Positions 17,929 through 25,900 of a stretch of DNA of 64,000 bases are shown here, piece by piece. The position numbers and the translations under genes are program-made. The notes under the pieces were generated by a model that saw only the letters and a list, made by a program, of their open reading frames with translations, had not been told where the DNA came from and did not search any database. The stretch is from assembly GCA_011523825.1 (NCBI GenBank), contig WTFX01000009.1, positions 600,420-664,419 on the forward strand. The letters are read 5' to 3'. Source of the stretch: Microthrixaceae bacterium (GTDB taxonomy: Bacteria > Actinomycetota > Acidimicrobiia > Acidimicrobiales > Poriferisodalaceae). Position 1 is the stretch's first letter; each line of letters starts with the position of its first letter.

Positions 17929-18933
17929 ATGAGCGTGCGCGTGGGCGTCAACGGTTTCGGCCGGATCGGGCGCAATTTCTACCGGGCGGCCGACCGCCCC
18001 GACTGCGACATCGAGATCGTGGCGGTGAATGATCTCGGCGACACCGCCACCATGGCCCACCTGCTCAAGTACGACTCGGTGCTCGGCAACCTGCCGCACG
18101 ACATCGCTGCTGCCGAGGGCGGCATCTCGATCGACGGCACGGTGCTGCCGGTGCTGTCGGAGCGCAGCCCGGCCGACCTGCCTTGGGGTGACTACGGCGT
18201 CGATGTCGTGGTGGAGTCCACCGGCATCTTCACGTCCCGTGACAAGGCGGCGATGCACCTCGACGCAGGCGCACCGCTCGTCATCGTGTCGGCACCGGCG
18301 TCCGGCGCCGACGCCACCTTCGTGGTGGGAGTCAACGACGCCGACTTCGACCCCGAAGCGCACAAGGTGGTCTCCAACGCGAGCTGCACGACGAACTGCT
18401 TCGTGCCGATGGTGCAGGTGCTCGACCAGGCCTTCGGTGTCCAGCAGGGCCTCATGACCACCATCCACGCCTACACCGGCGACCAGTCGTTGGTGGATGG
18501 ACCGCACGGCGACTTGCGCCGCGCCCGCGCGGCCGCCGTGAACATCATCCCCACCTCGACCGGCGCTGCTCGGGCGACTGGGCTGGTGTTGCAGGCAATG
18601 GACGGCAAGCTCGACGGCGCCTCGCTGCGCGTGCCGATCCCCGACGGCTCGATCACCGACTTCACGGCCACGCTGAACGCCAGCCCCAGCGTCGACGAGG
18701 TGAACGAGGCCTTCGCTGCCGCCGCAGCCAGAGGCCCGCTGGCCGGCGTTCTGGACTACTCCGAGGACCCCCTCGTGAGCAGCGACATCGTGGGCAACCC
18801 GGCGAGCTGCGTGTTCGACGCCGGTTTGACCATGGCCATGGGCAGCATGGTCAAGGTGCTCGGCTGGTACGACAACGAGTGGGGCTACTCGAACCGGCTG
18901 GTGGATCTCGTGGACATCACCTGCAACCGATGA
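17929..18933 (+). CDS. gap: Glyceraldehyde-3-phosphate dehydrogenase, type I
   Basis: 334 residues catalysing NAD+-dependent oxidative phosphorylation of glyceraldehyde-3-phosphate. The Rossmann motif NGFGRIGRN is at 8-16, D35 (VNDLGD) favours NAD, and the catalytic Cys is C153 in SNASCTTNC. HAYTGDQ, the phosphate-binding STGAARA block and the WYDNEWGYSNR signature are all present. It is the first gene of the gap-pgk-tpiA glycolytic operon; the stop overlaps the pgk ATG in an ATGA coupling. Confidence 0.97.
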   Translation: MSVRVGVNGFGRIGRNFYRAADRPDCDIEIVAVNDLGDTATMAHLLKYDSVLGNLPHDIAAAEGGISIDGTVLPVLSERSPADLPWGDYGVDVVVESTGIFTSRDKAAMHLDAGAPLVIVSAPASGADATFVVGVNDADFDPEAHKVVSNASCTTNCFVPMVQVLDQAFGVQQGLMTTIHAYTGDQSLVDGPHGDLRRARAAAVNIIPTSTGAARATGLVLQAMDGKLDGASLRVPIPDGSITDFTATLNASPSVDEVNEAFAAAAARGPLAGVLDYSEDPLVSSDIVGNPASCVFDAGLTMAMGSMVKVLGWYDNEWGYSNRLVDLVDITCNR

Positions 18934-20129
18934 GCCCAATGACGGGTGGTGTCGGCAGCCTGCCGACGCTCGAGGATCTTGAGCAGCGACTCGGCAGCCT
19001 CGACGGCCGGCGCATTTTGGTTCGCTGCGACTTCAACGTTCCCCTGCGTGATGGCGGGGACGGTCGCCAAGAGATCGCCGACGATCTGCGCATCCGGGCG
19101 GCACTGCCGACCTTGCGCTGGCTGACTGAGCGAGGAGCTGCCGTCACTGCCTGTTCGCACCTGGGCCGGCCGTCGGGCGTCCCAAATGAGCGCTACTCGC
19201 TGGCCCCGGCGGCGCAACGCCTTGCGGAGCTCGCCCCCGGCGTGGCGCTGGCAGAGAACCTCCGTTTCAGTCCGGGAGAGACAGCCAACGATCCGACCTT
19301 CGTGGAAGCGCTCGTCAGCGGCAGCGTCCCTGTCCCGTTCGGCGGTTCGCCGCCGGGTGAGGCGCTGGCTGCGTTCGACGGCTACGTGAACGACGCCTTC
19401 GGTGCCAGCCATCGGGCGCATGCCTCCATCGTGGGGCCGCCGCAGCGCCTGCCGAGCGCGGCGGGTCGCCTGCTGCAACGGGAGGCCGAGGTACTCGGCG
19501 GCCTGCGAACCGAGGCCAAGCGACCATTCGTGGCTGTGCTGGGCGGGGCCAAGGTCAGCGACAAGCTCGGCGTCGTCGAGGCGCTGCTGTCGGTGGTCGA
19601 CTCGCTGGTCATCGGCGGAGGCATGTGCTTCACGTTCCTTGCCTCACTGGGCCACCCGGTCGGCGACTCGCTCTGCGAGCCCGACTTCATCGAGACCTGC
19701 GAGCGCCTGCTGCGCAGTGGCGCCAACATCGTTCTCCCGAACGACATCGCGGCGCTGGACGCCGGAGGCACCGTGCGTCAGATGGGTCGCAGCCTGCCCG
19801 ACGGCTGCCGCGGTCTCGACATCGGCCCCGGCTCAGCGGCCGAGTTCGATGACGTGATCGCAGGAGCCCGAACGGTGTTCTGGAATGGCCCGATGGGCCT
19901 GTTCGAGGACGAGCGATTCGCCGCGGGAACCCGCGCCGTGGCGCAGTCGATGGCCGATTCCCGCGCATTCACCGTGGTCGGCGGCGGCGACAGCGCTGCC
20001 GCTGTAGCCCAGTTCGGGCTCGCGCCATACATGGATCACATCTCGACCGGGGGAGGGGCGGGCCTCGAGCTCATCGAGCACGGGGATCTGCCGGGGCTCG
20101 CTGCCCTGCGAGACTCGCCGCAGCGATGA
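18930..20129 (+). CDS. pgk: Phosphoglycerate kinase
   Basis: 399 residues. Substrate-binding RCDFNVPL and SHLGRP motifs are in the N-domain; GGAKVSDK, IGGGMCFTF, WNGPMGLFE and GGGDSAAAV are in the nucleotide domain; the STGGGAGLE block is near the end (usual form STGGGASLE). The ATG at 18930 overlaps the gap stop (ATGA) and gives normal family length. An in-frame ATG three codons later is an alternative. Its own stop overlaps an ATG (20126) that probably once began tpiA, now interrupted by a short duplication. Confidence 0.97.
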   Translation: MSPMTGGVGSLPTLEDLEQRLGSLDGRRILVRCDFNVPLRDGGDGRQEIADDLRIRAALPTLRWLTERGAAVTACSHLGRPSGVPNERYSLAPAAQRLAELAPGVALAENLRFSPGETANDPTFVEALVSGSVPVPFGGSPPGEALAAFDGYVNDAFGASHRAHASIVGPPQRLPSAAGRLLQREAEVLGGLRTEAKRPFVAVLGGAKVSDKLGVVEALLSVVDSLVIGGGMCFTFLASLGHPVGDSLCEPDFIETCERLLRSGANIVLPNDIAALDAGGTVRQMGRSLPDGCRGLDIGPGSAAEFDDVIAGARTVFWNGPMGLFEDERFAAGTRAVAQSMADSRAFTVVGGGDSAAAVAQFGLAPYMDHISTGGGAGLELIEHGDLPGLAALRDSPQR

Positions 20130-20145
20130 GCCAGTCGGGGAGAGC

Positions 20146-20246
20146 GACGATGAGCCGAACGCCACTCATCTCGGGGACGACCCGCCATAGAGGCGGGCCA
20201 TTGTGATGAGGGGGTAGACGATGAGCCGAACGCCACTCATCTCGGG
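20146..20246 (+). repeat. 30-bp direct repeat duplicating the 5' end of tpiA
   Basis: The 30 bases at 20146-20175 recur exactly at 20217-20246, 71 bp apart. Both copies contain an ATG and the first eight to nine codons of tpiA (MSRTPLISG). In the upstream copy the frame runs into a TGA at 20204-20206. Between the copies lies a perfect 6-bp hairpin, CCCGCC (20181-20186) and GGCGGG (20192-20197). The arrangement looks like a small tandem duplication or insertion that displaced tpiA from its ATGA coupling to pgk. Confidence 0.8.
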
Positions 20247-20994
20247 CAACTGGAAGATGCACCTGAATCATCTTGAGGCCATCCAGCTCTGCCAGAAGCT
20301 CAGCTACGAACTGGCCCGCCACCGCTACGACAAGGTGGAGGTCAGTCTGCACCCGCCCTTTGTCGATCTGCGAAGCTGCCAGATCGTCATCGACGCAGAC
20401 CGCCTGGAGTTCAAGCTGGGTGCGCAGAACTGCCACGATCAGAGCCAGGGGGCCTTCACCGGCGAAGTGTCGCCGGCAATGCTGGCCAAGCTTGACGTGA
20501 GCTACGTCATCGTCGGACACAGCGAGCGTCGGGCGCTGTTCGGAGAGGCCGATGACTTCATCGCCGCCAAGGCAGCAGCGGTGGCCAAAGCTGGCATGAC
20601 GCCGATCGTCTGCGTCGGAGAGACGCTCGCCGAACGCGAATCCGGACAAGCCGTCGAGGTCGTCAGCACGCAGCTGCGAGGCAGCCTCGCCAAGCTCACC
20701 AAGGCCCAATTCGAGACCCTGGTGGTGGCCTACGAGCCTGTCTGGGCCATCGGCACGGGTCGCAACGCTTCGCCTGGCGACGCGCAGGAAATGTGCGCAG
20801 CCGTCCGGGGCGTGGTTGACGACTTGCGCCGGGGAACCGGCGAGCACGTCCGTATCCAGTACGGCGGCTCCGTCAAGCCCGCCAACGCTCCGGAGCTGCT
20901 GGCACAGCCAGACATCGACGGCGCCCTGGTCGGCGGGGCCTCGCTCGATGCGGTGCAGTTCGCCCGCATAGTCCAGTCGGCGGCGCATTCCTAA
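20221..20994 (+). CDS. tpiA: Triosephosphate isomerase
   Basis: 257 residues of the TIM barrel enzyme interconverting dihydroxyacetone phosphate and glyceraldehyde-3-phosphate. Catalytic residues are K12 (GNWKMH), H100 (VGHSERR) and E172 (YEPVWAIGTG). The phosphate-binding GGSVK and GGAS loops are present. The ATG at 20221 gives the full N-terminus; a truncated copy of the same start lies 71 bp upstream. Third gene of the gap-pgk-tpiA operon. A promoter for the next gene begins just after its stop. Confidence 0.97.
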   Translation: MSRTPLISGNWKMHLNHLEAIQLCQKLSYELARHRYDKVEVSLHPPFVDLRSCQIVIDADRLEFKLGAQNCHDQSQGAFTGEVSPAMLAKLDVSYVIVGHSERRALFGEADDFIAAKAAAVAKAGMTPIVCVGETLAERESGQAVEVVSTQLRGSLAKLTKAQFETLVVAYEPVWAIGTGRNASPGDAQEMCAAVRGVVDDLRRGTGEHVRIQYGGSVKPANAPELLAQPDIDGALVGGASLDAVQFARIVQSAAHS

Positions 20995-20995
20995 G

Positions 20996-21024
20996 TTGCA
21001 AGTTGTTCCCGCAGTGGGTACTAT
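20996..21024 (+). promoter_or_regulatory. Sigma-70-type promoter of the phasin-like gene
   Basis: TTGCAA (20996-21001), a 17-bp spacer and TACTAT (21019-21024) make a plausible housekeeping promoter. The predicted start, near 21031, is immediately before the hairpin at 21032-21056. Confidence 0.5.
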
Positions 21025-21031
21025 TTCTAAC

Positions 21032-21056
21032 AGTGCCGGTGACCCCCGCCGGCACT
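21032..21056 (+). terminator. Perfect hairpin: tpiA terminator or phasin 5'-UTR structure
   Basis: AGTGCCGG (21032-21039) pairs with CCGGCACT (21049-21056) across a 9-nt loop. A C/T run ending in TTTT follows, so it could end tpiA transcription. It also begins almost exactly at the predicted +1 of the phasin promoter, so it may be a stabilising 5' structure on that mRNA. A GAGGAG ribosome-binding site (21067-21072) follows. Confidence 0.5.
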
Positions 21057-21081
21057 TCCCCCTTTTGAGGAGCACGTCAAC

Positions 21082-21360
21082 ATGGCAGTTCTCGATTCCA
21101 TCCGCGACATGCAGGACCGCACCCTCGAGCAGATGAAGACTGCCCAAGAGCAGTTCGTCTCGATGAACGAGCGCGTCGCTGAGGCATGGCTGTCGGCTGT
21201 GCCGGCGGTTTCATCGCCGTTCGCGGAGTACCTGCCCAAGCCCACCGAGATGATCGACACCTACTTCAGCTTCTGGAGCCAGGTGCACGAGGCCAACAAG
21301 GACTGCGCCGCCCGCATCGCCGCAGCCTGGGAGCGGGCCAGCGAGGACGCCCAGGCCTGA
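21082..21360 (+). CDS. Phasin-like small protein
   Basis: 92 residues, almost entirely amphipathic helix (SIRDMQDRTLEQMKTAQEQFVSMNERVAEAW...WSQVHEANKDCAARIAAAWERA). This is the composition of phasins, which coat polyhydroxyalkanoate granules. It has its own promoter and a GAGGAG ribosome-binding site 9 nt before the ATG, suggesting strong expression. The stop is fused to the start of the XRE regulator (TGATG), and PHA synthase lies 4.5 kb downstream. The phasin role is inferred from helix content and context; the sequence does not carry a motif I can name with certainty. Confidence 0.6.
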   Translation: MAVLDSIRDMQDRTLEQMKTAQEQFVSMNERVAEAWLSAVPAVSSPFAEYLPKPTEMIDTYFSFWSQVHEANKDCAARIAAAWERASEDAQA

Positions 21361-21749
21361 TGGCCGCTTCCGACCCTGACGCCGCTGAAGCGGACGATCA
21401 GCGGTCGGCCAACTCGTTTCCCGGCTTCGACCAGCTCGGGGACTTCATACGGGCCCAACGCGAGCTGATGGAGCTGAGCCAGCGGCAGCTGGCCAAGATG
21501 GCTCGCCTGTCGAATCCGTACCTCAGCCAGATCGAGCGCGGGCTGCACGAGCCGTCGGTGCGTGTGCTCAAGTCGCTGGCCGAAGCACTGAATGTGCGCG
21601 CAGCAACCTTGCTGTCGTACGCCGGCCTGATGGACCGCGACGACGTGCCCACGGTGGTGGAGGCGGTGCAGGCTGATCCGAACCTCACCGACGAGCAGAA
21701 GGCAGCGCTGCTGGGCGTGTACCGCAGCTTCGACACCGGCGGAGACTGA
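21360..21749 (+). CDS. XRE-family helix-turn-helix regulator
   Basis: 129 residues. The Cro/C1-type HTH is at about 24-80: GDFIRAQRELMELSQRQLAKMARLSNPYLS, then QIERGLHEPS. The C-terminal third is short and helical. The ATG overlaps the stop of the phasin-like gene, so the two are translationally coupled. A phasin paired with a small HTH regulator suggests PHA-responsive autoregulation, analogous to PhaR, though PhaR itself is a different family. The target sites are unknown. Confidence 0.85.
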   Translation: MAASDPDAAEADDQRSANSFPGFDQLGDFIRAQRELMELSQRQLAKMARLSNPYLSQIERGLHEPSVRVLKSLAEALNVRAATLLSYAGLMDRDDVPTVVEAVQADPNLTDEQKAALLGVYRSFDTGGD

Positions 21750-21755
21750 CGCTCT

Positions 21756-23351
21756 GTGCCTGGGCCGATGATCGCCGGCGACAGCATGTGGAACGTCGCC
21801 TTGCGCATGGGAGCTGCCGACGCAGCTCTCGGCTCGGCGCGCTGGTGGGCTTCGGTGCAATGGGGCCTCGGCACCGCCGCTGCCGTGACGGCGGCGGCGC
21901 TGCGGTTCGGGGGTCGCAGCGCGATCGTGGACGACGCCGGTTCGGTGGACTACCGCACGCTCGACCGCGGGGCATCGAGCGTGGCAGCCCGGCTACGCGC
22001 CGACTCGGCCCTGCCCGACGGCAGCTTGGGCGCCGTCGGCATCCTCTGCCGCAACCACCGGTGGTTCGTGACGGCGCTCGTGGCCGCCGAGCGCGCCGGC
22101 TGCGACACCGTGCTGCTCTCGACGGCGCTGCCCGCATCGAATCTCGCGGAGGTGTGCGAACGCGACGGCATCGCCGTCATCGTCGCCGATGAGGAATTCG
22201 CCGAGGTCGTGGCCCAGTCGGGCACGAAGGCCACGGTGCTCGTTGCCGATGGGAGCGGCCCGGACGCGCTGGCTCACATCGCAGCGGAACGCTCGCCATG
22301 CTCGCCGCCGTCGCGCCGGCCCAAGCTCGTCTTGCTGACGTCCGGCACGACGGGCGTGCCGAAGAGCGCCGTGAGAACGCTGAAGACGACGCGCGTGGGC
22401 GGCGTCGGCATGCTGCGGCGCGTCCCGTACCGCCTCGGCGATCGGTACTTCATCGCTTCGCCGCTGTTCCATGCGTGGGGCCTCAGCCAGCTCGTGGTCG
22501 GTCTGGCCACCGCCAGCACCCTCGAGATGAGGCGACAGTTCCGGGCAGCCGAGCTGGGCCAGCTGCTGTGCGAGCGGCGCTACGACGCCCTCGTGGTTGT
22601 CCCGCTGATGCTGCGCCGCATTCTCGACCTGCCGATCGAGCCCGGCACAGTGCGCCGACCGCGCATGGTGCTCAGCAGCGGCAACGTCCTGTCGGGCGAC
22701 CTCGCCCGGGAATGGATGGACCGCTTCGGAGACCGCCTGTACAACGTGTACGGCTCCACCGAGACCGCGATCGGCACCATCGCCGATCCGGTCGATCTGC
22801 GCGCGGCGCCCGGCACCGTGGGCCGCCCGCCCGATGGGGTGACGCTGACGATCCTCGACGATGACGGCATGCCGTCGCTCAACGGCAGTTCCGGCTGGGT
22901 TCACCTCGCCAGCACCGCGCAATTCCTCGGCTATACCGACGGCAGCGACGGCGACCGAGCAGGAACGCTCATGGCCACCGGCGACATCGGCAGTCTTGAC
23001 GCCGACGGCCGGCTCCATATCTCAGGGCGTGCCAACGACATGATCGTGACCGGTGGCGAGAACGTCTTCCCCTCTGGTGTCGAGGAAGTGCTGGGACGCC
23101 ATCCCGGCGTCGAGATCGCTGCCGTCGTCGGCGTGGATGATCCCGAGTTCGGCCAGCGCGTGGCTGCGTTCGTGGTGCCTCGCCCGCGCCGCCGCGTCGA
23201 CGCCGACCAGCTCCGCGCTTGGGTCGGCGAGAACCTTCCGAGCTTCATGGTGCCGCGTGACGTTCACTTCGTGGATGCGCTGCCCATGACGACGACCGGA
23301 AAGGTCGTGCGGCACCGCCTCGCGGTTCTGGGGCACTCCGACCGCGTGTAA
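21756..23351 (+). CDS. Acyl-CoA ligase-like adenylate-forming enzyme (FadD family)
   Basis: 531 residues of the ANL superfamily. The P-loop LTSGTTGVPKSAV, the YGSTETAIG motif, TGDIGSLDADGRLHISGRANDMI and the C-terminal lysine motif TTTGKVVRHR mark an acyl-CoA synthetase. It would activate a carboxylic acid with ATP and CoA. The GTG start is chosen because GGAG (21741-21744) lies 11 nt upstream; ATG 21768 is an alternative. It follows the XRE gene by 6 bp, so it probably supplies acyl-CoA within the PHA module. The exact substrate cannot be read from sequence. Confidence 0.88.
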   Translation: MPGPMIAGDSMWNVALRMGAADAALGSARWWASVQWGLGTAAAVTAAALRFGGRSAIVDDAGSVDYRTLDRGASSVAARLRADSALPDGSLGAVGILCRNHRWFVTALVAAERAGCDTVLLSTALPASNLAEVCERDGIAVIVADEEFAEVVAQSGTKATVLVADGSGPDALAHIAAERSPCSPPSRRPKLVLLTSGTTGVPKSAVRTLKTTRVGGVGMLRRVPYRLGDRYFIASPLFHAWGLSQLVVGLATASTLEMRRQFRAAELGQLLCERRYDALVVVPLMLRRILDLPIEPGTVRRPRMVLSSGNVLSGDLAREWMDRFGDRLYNVYGSTETAIGTIADPVDLRAAPGTVGRPPDGVTLTILDDDGMPSLNGSSGWVHLASTAQFLGYTDGSDGDRAGTLMATGDIGSLDADGRLHISGRANDMIVTGGENVFPSGVEEVLGRHPGVEIAAVVGVDDPEFGQRVAAFVVPRPRRRVDADQLRAWVGENLPSFMVPRDVHFVDALPMTTTGKVVRHRLAVLGHSDRV

Positions 23352-23357
23352 CGACCC

Positions 23358-24581
23358 TCAGCGCGGCGCCGGCGGCTGCTGGCCGAACGTCTCGACGGCG
23401 GCCCGGTCGACGTAGCGAGCGACCTCGCGCTCGAACGGGTAGGACAGGTGCGAGCCCTGGTACCAGAGCATGTCGGGACGCTCCCAGTGCTCCCAGAGCG
23501 TCTTGACGTTGCCCGGCCGGACCCAGCGGTCGAGCAGCCCGGCGAAGATGTAGCGCCGCTCGTGGGGCACCTTGCAGGGGAGCGACAGCGGTGACACCAC
23601 CGAGAGGATCTGCTCGTAGGGCTCCCACGACAGCCCCCACTGCTCGTAGAAGGGCGGGAGCAGCGGTTCGACCTGACGGCGGGTGCCGCGCGCGAGGTCG
23701 CTCTCGGGGACGCCGGCGATGACTGCGGCCAGGTCGTCTTCCAGCGCCGCGGTCATGGCGGCCATGTAGCCGCCGAGCGAGATGCCCGACACGGCAACGG
23801 CGGGCGCTTCGTGCTGGCTGCGCACCCATCCGATCACCCTGCGGATGTCCCAGGCACCCTGCGCCACCGTGAACACCGTGTTCATGGCGCCTGCGTGGAT
23901 GACACGCGAACCGCTGACGCCGATGGCTCGGGGACCGTGCAGCGGGAGCACCACGGCAATCACGTTGAGCCCCCAACGCCGGTGCAGCCGGTGCGCGTAC
24001 AGCATCCACATGTCCATCTCGGGCTCGCCGGTGCGGTAGCCGTTGACGGCCACGACCCAGGGCCGGGGCCGGTCGGGGTGCTGCAGCATCCACGCGTGGG
24101 TGGTGCGCACGGGCCGGTAGCTCATCCAGCGGTCGCGCCCCGGCTCGCCGGGCCACGGCTCGAATTCGCTGGCGAAGCGGACGTGCCAGAAGTCGGCGTC
24201 GCCCGCGGAAGTAGCGCTGACCTGCACCCCGCTGTCGAGCGGCGGGGGAGTGCGGTGGTACGCAGCGGGGTCGTCAAGCCAGCCGCATTCGGCGTAGAGG
24301 CTGCGGGCCTCGGCCAGCTCGGAGCGAAGTCGCTGACGGAACGGCCCGTCGGGGATCCTCATGCGAGCCGACGCCAGCTCCAGCTGGATCGACCATTCGT
24401 CGATCATCCACTTCCACGCCGCGACCGGTGTCTGGCGGACCGCAGGCAGATCGTCCTCGTTGTGCCCACGGATCCACTCGGCCACCGAGCCTGCGGCCCG
24501 GCAGCCGGCGCGCAGCGGCGACCTAGGCTCACTTGAGGCCGGTCGGCGGCTCGTGGGAACGTCGGCGGGGACGGCGGTCAT
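23358..24581 (-). CDS. Alpha/beta-hydrolase fold protein
   Basis: 407 residues. The C-terminal half is an alpha/beta hydrolase with nucleophile elbow GISLGG, a late acidic loop (GLLDRW) and a terminal His (GSHLSY). About 170 residues of N-terminal sequence have no motif I recognise. The layout resembles ABHD18-like hydrolases, but this is tentative. The start is taken at MTAVPAD, 37 bp after the MarR stop on the same strand, so the pair is likely one transcript. Given the PHA neighbourhood an esterase acting on hydroxyacyl esters is conceivable, but the substrate is unknown. Confidence 0.75.
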   Translation of the reverse strand: MTAVPADVPTSRRPASSEPRSPLRAGCRAAGSVAEWIRGHNEDDLPAVRQTPVAAWKWMIDEWSIQLELASARMRIPDGPFRQRLRSELAEARSLYAECGWLDDPAAYHRTPPPLDSGVQVSATSAGDADFWHVRFASEFEPWPGEPGRDRWMSYRPVRTTHAWMLQHPDRPRPWVVAVNGYRTGEPEMDMWMLYAHRLHRRWGLNVIAVVLPLHGPRAIGVSGSRVIHAGAMNTVFTVAQGAWDIRRVIGWVRSQHEAPAVAVSGISLGGYMAAMTAALEDDLAAVIAGVPESDLARGTRRQVEPLLPPFYEQWGLSWEPYEQILSVVSPLSLPCKVPHERRYIFAGLLDRWVRPGNVKTLWEHWERPDMLWYQGSHLSYPFEREVARYVDRAAVETFGQQPPAPR

Positions 24582-24618
24582 CGGCGGTCGGGTCTCTCTC
24601 GGATCGGTTGATCTCGTG

Positions 24619-25227
24619 CTACAGCGCCCGGGCATCGAGCCGGGCGAGCGCGGCGTCGGTCGACACCAGCATGCGTTCGAGCAAGTCTGCAAGAACTTCG
24701 CGCTCGCCGGTGTCGAAGACGGTGAAGATCTCCTCGTAGATGCCGTAGGCGCGGTCGACGAAGTACTGGTGGCGGGCCGCGCCGAGATCCGTCAGCTCGA
24801 CCAATACCTCCCGATGGTCGCGGTCGGCCCGTCGCTTGAAGACCAGCCCGTCGGTCTCGAGCCGGACGACGGCGCGTGTGACCGTGCTGGGTTCGACGTC
24901 CATGACGTCGGCGAGCGTCCGGATGGAGACGGGGCCGTGACCTGCCACTGCGTCGAGCGCCCGGAACTGGCCGGGCTCGATCGACTGCGTACCGCCGCCG
25001 AGCACGTGCCGGCGCAGCCGTTCGACGGTCGGCCCCAGCCGAGCGGCGCGCCACAAGGCGGCGACCTTGTGATCGAGATCCCACTCGTCGCCCCAGTCGG
25101 CTGGGGTCGGCGCCCAGGATTGCTGCGCGTCACCAGCTCGTGGCAGCCCGAGCGTGCGGCGAGCGCCGCTGCCCCCTGACTGCGCTGGGCCTCCCGCGCC
25201 CCGCTGGTCCGTATCGATCAAGTTCAT
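24619..25227 (-). CDS. MarR-family transcriptional regulator
   Basis: 202 residues with a disordered N-terminal extension of about 40 and a winged helix: GPVSIRTLADVMDVEPSTVTRAVVRLETDGLV, then KRRADRDHREVLVELTDLG, the MarR DxR wing. It is divergent from the PhaE-like/PhaC operon and upstream of the hydrolase gene. A perfect 7-bp palindrome overlapping the -10 region of the divergent promoter (25343-25362) is a natural candidate operator. Ligand unknown; an acyl-CoA or hydroxyacid would fit. Confidence 0.9.
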   Translation of the reverse strand: MNLIDTDQRGAGGPAQSGGSGARRTLGLPRAGDAQQSWAPTPADWGDEWDLDHKVAALWRAARLGPTVERLRRHVLGGGTQSIEPGQFRALDAVAGHGPVSIRTLADVMDVEPSTVTRAVVRLETDGLVFKRRADRDHREVLVELTDLGAARHQYFVDRAYGIYEEIFTVFDTGEREVLADLLERMLVSTDAALARLDARAL

Positions 25228-25315
25228 CGGCTGTCTTCATACTTTAGCCGATCTGCCGCTTCCCTGCGAACAGATCATTGCAGCGTGTCACACAGTTTCT
25301 AGAAGAGGAATCTGC

Positions 25316-25344
25316 TTGTGACCTCGCTCTTGTCTAGATATGAT
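25316..25344 (+). promoter_or_regulatory. Promoter of the PhaE-like/phaC operon
   Basis: TTGTGA (25316-25321), a 17-bp spacer and TATGAT (25339-25344). The predicted +1 is near 25351, giving a 5' UTR of about 130 nt before the PhaE-like ATG, which has a strong GGAGGA site. Confidence 0.55.
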
Positions 25345-25362
25345 TGCATAGCGTCATGCAAT
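25343..25362. promoter_or_regulatory. Candidate MarR operator (7-6-7 palindrome)
   Basis: ATTGCAT, 6 bp, ATGCAAT: a perfect dyad that begins inside the -10 box and covers the predicted transcription start. Binding here would block the promoter. The divergent marR-type gene is the obvious source of the repressor. The remainder of the 252-bp gap shows nothing else clear. Confidence 0.55.
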
Positions 25363-25479
25363 TGATGGACGGCGGAGACTGTCCCATCAGTTCATCAATT
25401 CGCTCCGGCAGGTGTCTGGCACGCCGCCGGGATTCGTGACATCAGACCGGACACCCCCTGTATTCCGGAGGAACCAAAC

Positions 25480-25872
25480 ATGGCCAAGCAATGGCGTGAG
25501 ATCTACGACGAGTGGGAGAAGGCCGTAGCGCCTGGTCTCCAGCAGTTCACCGCCTCGGACGGCTTCCGCGACTTCATGGCTGCGAGCGCCAAGGTCACCA
25601 GCGCATTCACTGCGGAGTTCGAGCGCGCCAGCCGGCGTTGGCTGCACTTCTGGAACCTGCCTGCCGCCACCGATGTTCGCAAGCTTCGCCAGCAGGTCGC
25701 AGCGGTCGACCGCGAGCTGAAGGGCCTCAAGAACCTCGTGTTCGAAGTGGTCGCCGCCGAGGGCACCGATGCCGCGCCGGCTACGAACGGCCAGTCCAAG
25801 CCGGCCGCCAAGAAGACCACCGCGAAGAAGCCGGCTGCGCGCAAGACCGCCGTTGCCGTCGAAGCCTCCTGA
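25480..25872 (+). CDS. PhaE-like / phasin-like PHA synthase partner
   Basis: 130 residues. The first 100 are helical and Trp-rich (KQWREIYDEWEKAV, RRWLHFWNLPAATDVRKLRQQVAAVDRELKGL), with the N-L-P...DV-x-x-L pattern found near the C-terminus of class III PhaE subunits. The last 30 residues are a histone-like Lys/Ala tail (PAAKKTTAKKPAARK) that could contact DNA, as in nucleoid-linked phasins. It is much shorter than a usual PhaE (about 350). A GGAGGA ribosome-binding site precedes the ATG, and phaC follows 28 bp later. Function is inferred mainly from the operon. Confidence 0.65.
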   Translation: MAKQWREIYDEWEKAVAPGLQQFTASDGFRDFMAASAKVTSAFTAEFERASRRWLHFWNLPAATDVRKLRQQVAAVDRELKGLKNLVFEVVAAEGTDAAPATNGQSKPAAKKTTAKKPAARKTAVAVEAS

Positions 25873-25900
25873 TCAATCTGATGGAGCCCAAGGAACAGCA

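Noticed and set aside
25228..25479. Riboswitch in the PhaE-like leader
   Set aside because: The roughly 130-nt UTR has no recognisable aptamer pattern; only the promoter and operator dyad are supported.
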